The notes beneath the pieces were generated by a model. That model worked only from the letters and a program-made list of their open reading frames with translations, ran no database searches and was not told the DNA's origin. 64,000 nt of DNA from Bradyrhizobium hipponense (GTDB lineage Bacteria; Pseudomonadota; Alphaproteobacteria; Rhizobiales; Xanthobacteraceae): positions 27,047-91,046 of the forward strand of contig NZ_VSTH01000045.1 of the NCBI RefSeq assembly GCF_008123965.1, given 5' to 3'. Each line of letters begins with the position of its first letter. Position 1 is the first letter of the stretch. Positions 20,684 through 28,224 of this stretch are shown piece by piece. The position numbers and the translations under genes were made by a program.

Positions 20684-21192
20684 CTCGTTTCCTCATGCGT
20701 CTCGTTGATCGTGCGCGACTTCGAAGCGCGCTCCGATGATCGTAGCGCATTTTGGGGCCGGGGGGAGACCTGTTCGTGGCGCCGCTGCGGCGGAGCGTTC
20801 GCGCAGGCTACAACGTGTTGCGTGGCTCGGCGGGCAAAATACCCTTGGGAAGGTCTACGACTGCAAGCAGAGATATTTCTCCTTATCCGTATTTCTGATT
20901 ACTGTATAGAAAGCGTGCATTGCTCCCCGGGGAGAGCACGACATAAGCCGTAAAGCCACTCGCAGAGAAGGCCGGATGTTGGGCTTCACCTGTATCCCGC
21001 TGTGCATCACATCAAGCGCATATTGCGCGCAGCGGACCGCGGGTGCCAGCCGGCAACCGGCCTCCGCTGCGCCCTCGGCATCGTCGAGGGCGATCACCAC
21101 CGCAAAACTCGGGCACGATGTGCTGCGAGGAGGTGAAGGTGTGTCCGAAGTCGTCCGCAGGTGATCCGATGCAACCGTTGACCAACACTCCG
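20684..21192. other. Gap upstream of the SRPBCC gene and downstream of higA
   Basis: About 510 bases. It contains the SRPBCC promoter and an AT-richer patch near 20865-20915. Short frames here show no family resemblance. I see no RNA gene or clear repeat. Confidence 0.45.
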
Positions 21193-21480
21193 TCAGACTG
21201 CGTCCGCCGGCCTCACCCGTCGAGCGATTTCCACACCCTTCTCGCGCTCGACGACGCCGATATCGTACTGCCCCTGCAAGTCCAACCAGAATTGAGGACT
21301 GTTGCCGAAGTAGCGACCGAGACGCACCGCTGTATCAGCCGAGATGCCACGACGCCCGTTCAAGATATCGGTGACCCGACCCGAGGGAACGCCGATGTCG
21401 AGAGAAAGCCTGTTGGCGCTGAGCCCGCGTGCTGACATTTCGCGCTTGAGCAATCGTCCGGGATGTACAAGAGGAGCCAT
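21193..21480 (-). CDS. higA: HigA-type antitoxin (XRE helix-turn-helix)
   Basis: 95 residues from ATG 21480; a TTG at 21489 overlapping the higB stop is an alternative. The VHPGRLLKREMSARGLSANRLS opening and the helix-turn-helix VPSGRVTDILNGRRGISADTAVRLGRYF are diagnostic of the HigA/VapI family, followed by SPQFWLDLQGQYD. It should neutralise HigB and repress its own operon. Gene order toxin-first is normal for higBA. Last gene of the unit ATPase-higB-higA. Confidence 0.95.
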   Translation of the reverse strand: MAPLVHPGRLLKREMSARGLSANRLSLDIGVPSGRVTDILNGRRGISADTAVRLGRYFGNSPQFWLDLQGQYDIGVVEREKGVEIARRVRPADAV

Positions 21481-21485
21481 ACATT

Positions 21486-21767
21486 TCAACCCTTATGATA
21501 GTCGACGATTTCAACGTGAAGGGCGTCGCCTTTGCTGAACTCGAAGCACCAGCGCTCGTTGACCGTCATCGCCCATTGTCCTTTGCGATCGCCCTTCAGC
21601 TTGTGCAGCCCGATGCTCTTCAATGGGCTCAGATCGCCAAGCGATTTTGCGACGTTCAACGCGAGCAACAAATCAGCCGCCGCCTCGAAATCGAGCCCGC
21701 GAAACTGGTTCGGACGCTCGCCTTCCCAGACCTTGCGGCTCGCCGCATTCCGCCAAGATCTGATCAT
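21486..21767 (-). CDS. higB: HigB-type toxin (RelE/ParE fold)
   Basis: 93 residues, full length. Family pattern LDFEAAADLLLALNVAKSLGDLSPLKSIGLHKLKGDRKGQWAMTVNERWCFEF in sections, ending HVEIVDYHKG. HigB toxins are ribosome-dependent mRNA endonucleases; the basic LKGDRKGQW segment and the NERWCFEF strand hold the usual active-site and fold residues. It starts 46 bp after the stop of the ATPase gene on the same strand, and five bases separate its stop from the higA ATG. No frameshift, so the pair looks functional. Confidence 0.93.
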   Translation of the reverse strand: MIRSWRNAASRKVWEGERPNQFRGLDFEAAADLLLALNVAKSLGDLSPLKSIGLHKLKGDRKGQWAMTVNERWCFEFSKGDALHVEIVDYHKG

Positions 21768-21773
21768 GGCAAG

Positions 21774-21802
21774 AACATACTACGGATACCGGTGGACTGC
21801 AA
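21774..21802 (-). promoter_or_regulatory. Possible internal higBA promoter
   Basis: On the minus strand TTGCAG (21797-21802) and TATGTT (21774-21779) are separated by 17 bases. Transcription would begin at or beside the higB ATG (21767), giving a near-leaderless message. Weak evidence from pattern alone. Confidence 0.3.
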
Positions 21803-21813
21803 TCGACAGGGCA

Positions 21814-22611
21814 TCATTCGTTCAGCGTCGCCTGCACGAACCCACGCGGATCGGCGCAAAACTCGCGCATCACCCGGTAATGATCGGTTTGCTCCACCGT
21901 TGTCGGCTCCAGGCCGTATTTCCCGAGCCGAAGCAGCTGCGCATTGGGATAGGCCATCAGCAAAGGCGCATGGGTCGCCATGATGACCTGGCAATTGTCG
22001 GAGCGATCCATCCGATGCAGGAGCTTGAGGAAGTCCATCTGCCGCGCCGGCGACAGCGCTGATTCTGGCTCGTCGAAGATGTAGATGCCCTGCTTTTGGC
22101 AGCGTTCCTCGAAGAAAACCAGAAAGCCCTCGCCATGGGAAAAGGAGAGATAGTCCGGCGCCTCCTGAACGCTCGCGCCAAACACGCCTTCCATGAGTTG
22201 CGCAGCACTCCCGGCCGAGCGATCCAGGTAGCTCGCGACAGAAAAGAATGTCTCCGCCCGGAAAAACCAGCCGTCGGTCACCTTCGGCACCCAGGCAGCC
22301 TTCAAGGCGGCAGACAGCTCTACGCCGGTGACTTCCATGCCGCCGCCATCGATCTCCTGAAAGCCCTTGCGGCCGCCGGTGCTGGCAAATCCGGCCATCC
22401 CCGCGATTCCCTCGAGGATGGTCGATTTCCCGGTCCCGTTCTCGCCGACGATGATCGTCACGGCGGTATCGAAGCTCAGGTCAAACTCGTCCCCGAACAC
22501 GGGAAGGCAGAACGGATAGGCCTCCCAATCCTCAACCTGCGAACGATCGAGCCAGACGCGCCGGAGATACGGCGCAGGCAAGGTGGTTTGACGACGTCGT
22601 TTCCTGCCCAT
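21814..22611 (-). CDS. AAA/ABC-type ATPase, RecF/SMC-like, in an SOS-headed unit with higBA
   Basis: 265 residues from ATG 22611 (AGGGGAC upstream; a TTG at 22638 is less likely). Walker A GENGTGKST at about 56-64, ABC-type signature LSFSHGEGF, Walker B GIYIFDEPESALSP and H-loop VIMATHAPLL: a compact ABC-class ATPase without coiled coil or attached nuclease. It resembles free-standing predicted ATPases (COG3910 type) whose role is unknown. Its promoter region carries a LexA box (22650-22664), and higB-higA follow 46 bp downstream on the same strand. I infer an SOS-inducible operon; the ATPase role is not known. Confidence 0.88.
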   Translation of the reverse strand: MGRKRRRQTTLPAPYLRRVWLDRSQVEDWEAYPFCLPVFGDEFDLSFDTAVTIIVGENGTGKSTILEGIAGMAGFASTGGRKGFQEIDGGGMEVTGVELSAALKAAWVPKVTDGWFFRAETFFSVASYLDRSAGSAAQLMEGVFGASVQEAPDYLSFSHGEGFLVFFEERCQKQGIYIFDEPESALSPARQMDFLKLLHRMDRSDNCQVIMATHAPLLMAYPNAQLLRLGKYGLEPTTVEQTDHYRVMREFCADPRGFVQATLNE

Positions 22612-22649
22612 TTCCGTCCCCTCTTCCGTCCTCGCCAAATCCGACTTAA

Positions 22650-22664
22650 GAACGTAACAGGAAC
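22650..22664 (-). promoter_or_regulatory. LexA (SOS) box upstream of the ATPase-higBA unit
   Basis: On the minus strand it reads GTTC-CTGTTAC-GTTC, exact spacing for the alphaproteobacterial LexA site and close to the uvrA box (GTTC-TTCCTAC-GTTC). It is 39 bp before the ATPase ATG and overlaps a plausible -10 (TACGTT, 22651-22656) placed 16 bases after TTGCTG (22673-22678). Confidence 0.82.
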
Positions 22665-22716
22665 AATGATCGCAGCAAAGTGGTATTTGCGAGTGACGGC
22701 AAGTCCCGGTAGTGGC

Positions 22717-23577
22717 CTACTCCACCGCTTCCAGGACCAGCTCCATGGTCATCAGCACCGGATTGTCGCCGCGGATCAGGCGGCCCTCGGCGAGGCCGCC
22801 GGTATAGTCGACCAACGCGACGTCGAGCGCGGCTTCCAGTCTGCCGGAGCCTCCAGGCGCGATCGTGCCGGCCGTGACGGCGAGCTCGGTGGCGAACGGC
22901 TCGGTGACGCCGCCATGCGTGAAGCGGGCCCCGATGGTCGAACCGACGCCGCCGTGGAGCTTTGCACGAGCGATGCCGTGCTCGCGGCAAAATTCTTCAA
23001 GGCAGCCGGCAAAATCCTGGTTCGGGCGAAGCCGCAGCGCAAAGGCGCGGCTCGTGGTGCGGGCGCCGCTTTTGGCCGAAACGACCGGCCCGAACAGCTT
23101 GAAGTTGGTCTCGGGGTCGAGTTCGGCCGTGAACGTCGCTCCATCAATCCCGAAGGCCTCCACCGCGAACGGCTCGGCGACGATGGTCTCGTCCGGCAGC
23201 ATATGGCCGCCGCTCGCCTTGCCATCGGCCTCGGTCCAGAGCCCGTGGCAATGAAAGAACGGCGCGCCGTCTCGTGTGCCGAGCGTCATGCTGCCGAGCT
23301 TCGTGCGCGTCACGCCCGCGGGCCGAAACGTGTCGCTGTAGAACGCGGCATTCTCGCCGGTCTTGGACAACGCCGGCATCACATAGGCGAACGGCCCGAG
23401 CGCGCCGCTGCCAAAGTTCAGCACGCCGCCGGCAAATCCCTCTACCGCGAAGCCGCGGCGCGCAGCCTCCAGCAGCGGCAAACCTGCTTGAAGCGTGAAC
23501 GAGAAGGAACGTCCCCTCGCCTCCACCCATTGGATGCGCTCGGGAATCGGCGTGCCCGGCTGCTTGATGCTGCGCAT
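22717..23577 (-). CDS. Protein with two PPC (DUF296) domains
   Basis: 286 residues. Two PPC-like halves: the first with FGSGALGPFAYVMPAL and HCHGLWTEADGKASGGHMLP, the second with the corresponding FCREHGIARAKLHGGVGS and TELAVTAGTI segments. The HCHG..GGHMLP histidines resemble the metal-binding cluster of archaeal and bacterial PPC trimers. Prokaryotic PPC proteins are of unknown function. The gene starts nine bases after the acyl-CoA synthetase stop on the same strand, so it is cotranscribed with it and may act in the same acid-degradation route. Confidence 0.85.
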   Translation of the reverse strand: MRSIKQPGTPIPERIQWVEARGRSFSFTLQAGLPLLEAARRGFAVEGFAGGVLNFGSGALGPFAYVMPALSKTGENAAFYSDTFRPAGVTRTKLGSMTLGTRDGAPFFHCHGLWTEADGKASGGHMLPDETIVAEPFAVEAFGIDGATFTAELDPETNFKLFGPVVSAKSGARTTSRAFALRLRPNQDFAGCLEEFCREHGIARAKLHGGVGSTIGARFTHGGVTEPFATELAVTAGTIAPGGSGRLEAALDVALVDYTGGLAEGRLIRGDNPVLMTMELVLEAVE

Positions 23578-23586
23578 GACGACCGC

Positions 23587-25194
23587 TCAGCCCGCTTTCG
23601 TCTTGTCGAGATCGAGCAGCCCGCGTGCCTCGAGCTCGTCGCGCACCATGCGTTTTGGGATTTTGCCATATCCGGACTTCGGCAGCGCCTCCCAGAAAAA
23701 GAACCGCTTTGGCATCTTGTAGCGCGGCACCTTCGACGAAAGGAACGCCGCCATCTCCGCTTCGCTCACGGGCTTCTCGCCTTCGCGCGCAACGCAGACG
23801 GCGACGCCGACCTCGCCCCAGGTCGGATCGGGCACGCCGAGCACGGCAACCTCTCCGACGCACGGATGGGTCAGGATCTTCTCCTCGATCTCGCGCGGGT
23901 AGATGTTGGAGCCGCCCGAGATGTACATGTCGGAGGCACGGCCGGTGATATAGACGAACCCCTCCTCGTCCATGTGACCGAGATCGCCGGTGCGGAACCA
24001 GCCGTTGCGGAACGCCTTCGCGTTGGCCTCGGGGTTGTTGTAATAGCCGGCGAACACTGCGGGGCCGATCACGCAGATCTCGCCGCTCTGGTTGGCGCCC
24101 AGCTCACGGCCCTCGTCGTCCTGGATCGAGACCTGCATGCCGGTGCGCTCGAAGCCGCAGGTGCCGAGCTTCACATGCGGACCGTCCTCGGCATCGTGCA
24201 GCGCCGCCGGCAGCACGGTGATGTTGCCGGTGACCTCGCCAAGGCCGAAATACTGCACGATGACCTTGCCGAGCTTCTTCAGCGCGGTCTTCTGGTCCTC
24301 GCGATACATCGGTGCGCCGGCATAGATCACCTGGCGCAGCGAGGAATGATCGTATTTGTCGACCGCGGGATGCTCGACCATCATCTTCAGGATGGTCGGC
24401 ACCACGAAGAGATTGCTGACGCGATGCGCCTCGATCAGGCGGAACGCCTCGTTGATGTCGAACTTCTCGGTCGGCAACAGCACCGTGCGCGCGCCGCGCG
24501 CGGTCTGCATCAGCTGGTGCACGCCGGCGCCATGCGAGAGCGGCGCCACCACCAGCGATGCATCGGCTTCCGTTGTGCCGGGCGTGAGATCGGCGAGATG
24601 ATTGGTGATCACAAAACCCATCTGGCCGTGGGTCAGCACCGCGGCCTTGGAGCGACCCGTGGTGCCGGAGGTGAAGAAGAACCAGCAGGGATCGTCGTGC
24701 TCGACCGCGACATTCTCGATCACCGCGCCCGCCTGCGACGCGATGGCGTCCGCAACCGACGTCTCGCCGAACGACGCCTTGCCGTCGATGCTCCAGGTGA
24801 ACTCCAGCGCGCCGCCGCTGACGGCCGCAGCGTGCTCGGGAAAATCGGCGTGGCACAAAAACGTCTTCGCCCCGGAGGCCTGCGCGAGATAGGTGACCTC
24901 GTCGGGCATCAGGCGGAAATTGGTGGGAACCCAGATCGCGCCGAGCCTGAACGCGGCAAACATCGAAAAGAACATCTCGTCGCCGTTCTTGGAATGAACG
25001 AGGATGCGATCTCCTTTCTTGATGCCACGCACGGCGAGCGCGGCAGCCAGCGCCGAGACCTGCGTATCGATCTCGCTCCAGCTCCAGGACTTGTCACCCC
25101 AGACGAAGCCTAGGCGCGATCCATGCCGCCGCGCGTTCTGGGTCAGCATGTAAGCAAGATTCATGACGCGGCGAGACATGCGCAGGGGCTGCAT
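23587..25194 (-). CDS. AMP-binding acyl-CoA synthetase
   Basis: 535 residues from ATG 25194 (AGGAAG upstream). ANL-superfamily enzyme: A3 loop FFFTSGTTGRSKAAVLTH near residue 170, A5 YFGLGEVTGN, A7 GWFRTGDLGHMDEEGF, A8 GRASDMYISGGSNIYP and catalytic Lys in A10 GYGKIPKR. It should activate a carboxylic acid (fatty, aromatic or similar) to its CoA thioester through an acyl-AMP. The substrate cannot be fixed by eye. Operon partner is the double-PPC protein downstream. Confidence 0.93.
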   Translation of the reverse strand: MQPLRMSRRVMNLAYMLTQNARRHGSRLGFVWGDKSWSWSEIDTQVSALAAALAVRGIKKGDRILVHSKNGDEMFFSMFAAFRLGAIWVPTNFRLMPDEVTYLAQASGAKTFLCHADFPEHAAAVSGGALEFTWSIDGKASFGETSVADAIASQAGAVIENVAVEHDDPCWFFFTSGTTGRSKAAVLTHGQMGFVITNHLADLTPGTTEADASLVVAPLSHGAGVHQLMQTARGARTVLLPTEKFDINEAFRLIEAHRVSNLFVVPTILKMMVEHPAVDKYDHSSLRQVIYAGAPMYREDQKTALKKLGKVIVQYFGLGEVTGNITVLPAALHDAEDGPHVKLGTCGFERTGMQVSIQDDEGRELGANQSGEICVIGPAVFAGYYNNPEANAKAFRNGWFRTGDLGHMDEEGFVYITGRASDMYISGGSNIYPREIEEKILTHPCVGEVAVLGVPDPTWGEVGVAVCVAREGEKPVSEAEMAAFLSSKVPRYKMPKRFFFWEALPKSGYGKIPKRMVRDELEARGLLDLDKTKAG

Positions 25195-25427
25195 GGGGCT
25201 TCCTCTTCGACGGCGGACGGCACGCAAGCCGCCCACTCCTTGCAGCCCATTTATCGCCATCGCCCGTGCCCCCGCAAGGCCGCCCGCCGCGCAGGATTGC
25301 GTGCAGTGTGAGCAGGAGAGTTACGTGACGCATTCGCCTCGGTCGTCGGCAGAGCGGCAATCGTTCAGAAAATTTTAAACATGATCGGCGCAACCTCGGG
25401 CAGTTCTCGCGTACGGAGTGCCGCATC

Positions 25428-25787
25428 ATGGTCAAAGCGCCCGCCCTCCTCCTGTTGTCGCTGGCGCTTGCCGGTTGTGCCATGGGACCGCACGCCCATT
25501 TGGCCCCGGATGCAGCCTTCACGCCGGCACGCTACGCCTGGGATGGCGCCGGCGAGGATCCCAACCATCCGGGTGGTGGCTCCGAACCGAGACGGACCGC
25601 GGCCCGATCCGAGCGCAACAGGTCGCAAGCGAGACTCCAGCCCAATTCGAAGGAGTGGTGGCAGGCGCAGGACGGCATCGAGGCCGAGCAGGACGCCAGG
25701 GTCAACCGCTCGCTGGTCATCTGCCAGGGCTGCATTCGCCCGCAGCAACAGCCGGAGGATTCACGGCTCGCCAAAGCGACCGATTGA
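25428..25787 (+). CDS. Small lipoprotein
   Basis: 119 residues. Lipobox LALAGC at residues 12-17 (MVKAPALLLLSLALAGC), so it should be lipidated at Cys17 and anchored in the envelope. The mature part is Pro/Arg/Gln-rich with no domain I recognise and a CQGC pair near the C-terminus. Its stop (TGA 25785-25787) overlaps a TTG that opens the truncated DUF3828-like frame. Confidence 0.72.
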   Translation: MVKAPALLLLSLALAGCAMGPHAHLAPDAAFTPARYAWDGAGEDPNHPGGGSEPRRTAARSERNRSQARLQPNSKEWWQAQDGIEAEQDARVNRSLVICQGCIRPQQQPEDSRLAKATD

Positions 25788-26110
25788 ACCGAACCGCTCC
25801 GCATACCGGTCTACAGAGATACACGCCCAAGGGCGACGTCGGGTCGGTCGATTTCGATCCCGTCACCAAGTCGCAGGAACCGGACGTGAAATCGGTCAAG
25901 GTCGACGCCGAGAAAACCGAGGCCGACAAGGCGACCATCGCCGGCCACCGCATTGACCGCAAACCCGCCGACCAGGTCGTGCGTTATGATTTCGTGCGCC
26001 AAGCTGGCAGCTGGAAGATCGACGATATCACGGGCTCGTCGGATGGCGAAGCCTGGACGATCCGCAAGATGCTGGCGGACTCGCGCAAGAGCCGACCGGA
26101 GACACCATGA
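25784..26110 (+). pseudogene. 5'-truncated DUF3828-like secreted protein
   Basis: The frame from TTG 25784 (108 residues) carries the C-terminal half of a DUF3828-type domain: FDPVTKSQEPDVKSVKV, ATIAGHRI, RYDFVRQAGSWKIDDI and TIRKMLADS. The usual signal peptide and first helices are missing; the preceding DNA codes for the lipoprotein in another frame. The loss probably came from a deletion that fused the two. The TTG overlaps the lipoprotein stop and the TGA overlaps the ATG of the next gene, so it could still be translated by coupling. Confidence 0.6.
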
Positions 26111-26382
26111 GCGACGTCATCGACAACAGGGCCCAACACCGTTTCGAGCTGGAAGTGGAAGGTCATCTCGCGACCGAACATTACAAGCTCGACGGCAGCG
26201 TCATCACATTCGAGCATACGGACGTGCCGAAAGAACTTGGCGGCAAGGGCGTCGGCTCAAAGCTGGTGCAAGGCGCACTCGACCAGGTCCGCGCGGCCGG
26301 ATTGAAACTGATCCCGCAATGCCCATTCGTGAAAGCGTGGATCGAGAAGCACCCGGACTATCAGGATCTAGTAAAAAAATGA
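26107..26382 (+). CDS. YjdJ-type small GNAT acetyltransferase
   Basis: 91 residues. Compact GNAT fold of the COG2388/YjdJ type: HRFELEVEGHLATEHYKLDG, ITFEHTDVPKELGGKGVGSKLV (acetyl-CoA-binding loop GGKGVGSKL) and IPQCPFVKAWIEKHPDYQDLV. Substrate unknown. Its ATG overlaps the stop of the truncated DUF3828 frame. A paralogue with the same layout lies at 27169-27444, on the other side of an SPW gene. Confidence 0.9.
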   Translation: MSDVIDNRAQHRFELEVEGHLATEHYKLDGSVITFEHTDVPKELGGKGVGSKLVQGALDQVRAAGLKLIPQCPFVKAWIEKHPDYQDLVKK

Positions 26383-26431
26383 GCGAGAGCAGGCCCGCCG
26401 ATCTTGCAGCGGGCCTGCCGACATCTGCGGC

Positions 26432-26830
26432 CTATTGCCCGTGCTTCAGCATATCCTGGTCACTCAGATCCCAGTCCTGCCACAGTTGGAGGACGCCGAG
26501 GACCACCGCCACCGCTCCCAGACTTGTATGGTAGACTCGGAGAAAACCTTCACCGGAATAGCCGAGCACGTAGGGCGAGACCATGAGCCACAGCCCAATC
26601 ACGATTGTCGCCACCTCCTGCCATCGCTGCAAGGCGACATATTCGAGCTGGCTGAGCCCAAATATGACGAGGCCGATCGCGACCGCGTTCAGGACCATGA
26701 TCTCGCGTCCGACGATCCCCGACTGATCCTGGATGGGAAACCACGGCGATGCAGCAATCAGCGCACCGAGCAGCATCCCGCACCAGTCTTCCCATGTTCG
26801 ATGAGTATTCAAGAAACCAAAGTCCGACAT
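26432..26830 (-). CDS. SPW-repeat membrane protein
   Basis: 132 residues, ATG 26830 with AGGAGGG upstream. Four membrane helices in two SPW repeats: IAASPWF near residue 30 and LMVSPYVLGY near 85, with WEDWCGMLLGALI and RWQEVATIVIGLWL leading them. SPW proteins sit in the inner membrane; function unknown, frequent in stress-related clusters. Convergent with the acetyltransferase gene at 26107. Confidence 0.9.
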   Translation of the reverse strand: MSDFGFLNTHRTWEDWCGMLLGALIAASPWFPIQDQSGIVGREIMVLNAVAIGLVIFGLSQLEYVALQRWQEVATIVIGLWLMVSPYVLGYSGEGFLRVYHTSLGAVAVVLGVLQLWQDWDLSDQDMLKHGQ

Positions 26831-26871
26831 CGTACCCTCCTACCAAAGAGGCATACGTCTGCGGCTGGCGA

Positions 26872-27063
26872 TCACGACACTCCGAACGTCTGGCGACCAT
26901 GCCGGCCGCATTCGGGCGTATGTCCTGAAACAAGACGTAGGGAACCGGCGCGCGATTGCAAGACCACCAATGTTATTTGCCAATGAAGCGGGGCAGCAGC
27001 CGGAATCGGCGCCGTCGAGAGCGGCGCGGCGAGCAACGCCATGAGGCTGAGTAGGACACGCAT
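26872..27063 (-). CDS. Doubtful small secreted peptide
   Basis: 63-residue frame from ATG 27063, with GGGGAG eleven bases upstream and a convincing signal-peptide-like start (MRVLLSLMALLAAPLSTAP). The rest (LQSRAGSLRLVSGHTPECG) resembles nothing. It could be a real small secreted protein or the remains of one. Coding strength is low. Confidence 0.3.
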   Translation of the reverse strand: MRVLLSLMALLAAPLSTAPIPAAAPLHWQITLVVLQSRAGSLRLVSGHTPECGRHGRQTFGVS

Positions 27064-27168
27064 TTTGCAGATGTCTCCCCTGCGGCCGACTTCTTTTGGT
27101 CGCATCTTGGCAAGATCAGGGGCAGGCGCCTAGATCAGGCGACGGACGACAACTCGGAGGGATTTGGC

Positions 27169-27444
27169 ATGGCGGCATCGGTGCGCGACAACAAGGACAG
27201 GAGCCGCTTCGAGCTCTACATCGGCAGCGAGATCGCCTTCGCCAATTACCGGCTGACGCCCTCCGCTGTGATCATCACCCACACCGAGACGCCGCGTGCG
27301 CTGCGCGGCCGCGGAATCGCCTCGGAGCTGGTCAAGGGCGCACTTGAATTGATCCGCCGCGACGGCAGGAAACTAATCGCCGGCTGCGGCTTCGTCGTGG
27401 ACTATCTCGACAAGCATCCGGAGGACGCGGATCTGGTTGCCTGA
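27169..27444 (+). CDS. YjdJ-type small GNAT acetyltransferase (paralogue)
   Basis: 91 residues, same length and layout as the gene at 26107: SRFELYIGSEIAFANYRL, IITHTETPRALRGRGIASELV (acetyl-CoA loop RGRGIASEL) and IAGCGFVVDYLDKHPEDADLV. GGAGGGA precedes the ATG at 27169. The GRGIAS loop fits the GNAT consensus Q/RxxGxG/A better than the GGKGVGSKL of its paralogue. A stem-loop follows the stop. Confidence 0.92.
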   Translation: MAASVRDNKDRSRFELYIGSEIAFANYRLTPSAVIITHTETPRALRGRGIASELVKGALELIRRDGRKLIAGCGFVVDYLDKHPEDADLVA

Positions 27445-27446
27445 AA

Positions 27447-27472
27447 GAGGGCCCGCGAAATCGCGGGCCCTC
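27447..27472. terminator. Stem-loop between convergent genes
   Basis: GAGGGCCCGCGA (27447-27458) pairs with TCGCGGGCCCTC (27461-27472), twelve perfect bases. It lies between the stops of the acetyltransferase and DUF3597 genes. T run is poor on both sides, so termination is probable rather than certain. Confidence 0.55.
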
Positions 27473-27491
27473 GCAGCGACCCGGCGATCGG

Positions 27492-27893
27492 TCAGTGCTT
27501 GATCTCAGGCGGCAGCTTGCCACCATTGGCGGCGAGCTTGGACATCACCTGCTTGTGCAGCCAGACATTCATGCTCGCCGAATCGTTGGTGTCGCCGCTG
27601 TAGCCGAGCTCCTTGGCGAGGTCCTTGCGCGCTGCAAGGCTGGAATCGATGTCGAGCGCCTTCATGAGGTCGACGATCGAGGTGCGCCATTCCAGCTTCT
27701 CGCCCTTGTGCGCAGCGACGGCCGCGTCGACGATCGCCGCGACGTCGACGGTTGCCATCGGCGCCCCTGCCGGCGCCGAACTGCCGGGAGCGGCCCCTGC
27801 AGGCGCGCTGCCCGAAGCTGCGCCACCGGCGGGCGCGGCGGAAGCCGGATGGCTGCCGAAGATCGCGCCCATGATTTTACCGAAAATGCTCAT
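27492..27893 (-). CDS. DUF3597 protein
   Basis: 133 residues from ATG 27893 with GGGGAGC upstream. N-terminus MSIFGKIMGAIFG, an Ala/Gly/Pro-rich linker (about residues 17-48), and the DUF3597 domain: VDVAAIVDAAVAAH, WRTSIVDLMKALDIDSSLAARKDLA, ELGYSGD, MNVWLHKQVMSKLAANGG. Resembles the LysM-linked DUF3597 proteins; it is probably cytoplasmic or membrane-edge located, function unknown. Confidence 0.92.
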   Translation of the reverse strand: MSIFGKIMGAIFGSHPASAAPAGGAASGSAPAGAAPGSSAPAGAPMATVDVAAIVDAAVAAHKGEKLEWRTSIVDLMKALDIDSSLAARKDLAKELGYSGDTNDSASMNVWLHKQVMSKLAANGGKLPPEIKH

Positions 27894-28224
27894 ATCTGCT
27901 CCCCGAAAAGGATGCGTTGGAAGGACCTTGAGTGGCACTTATAGACGAAGTTTCTGCGTTGCGCCCGCAGAGTTCTGCGAACCGGCAAGCAGCATCAGCT
28001 TATCTGCGGCGAAATGACGGCCGAATGACATCATCGAGGTTGCACCGCGACATCGAATCTCACCCAGGCGTGAGGGACAGGACGGAGAATTGGGAGTACG
28101 ATTCCTGTTCAGCTCGCGATGCCATCCGGAATTCGCGTCTGGTCGGGATCGCGATCATCCAAGAAAAGCGGCCGCTTGCGCCGTTTGCCGGCGCCGGATT
28201 CGGCTGCCAAGGGAGCAAGCGACC
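27894..28224. other. Divergent promoter region between DUF3597 and DUF2189 genes
   Basis: About 330 bases between divergent starts. It must carry both promoters; I see no ECF-type GGAAC...CGTT pair, no repeat and no RNA gene. Confidence 0.45.

Noticed and set aside
20855..21164. Two short overlapping frames on opposite strands in the gap before the SRPBCC gene
   Set aside because: No family pattern, no good ribosome site, and they mirror each other as shadow frames do.
22096..25113. A 1005-codon open frame antisense to the acyl-CoA synthetase and PPC genes
   Set aside because: It runs through three well-supported genes on the other strand, and its composition is low-complexity Arg/Gly/Ala/His. 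A shadow frame.
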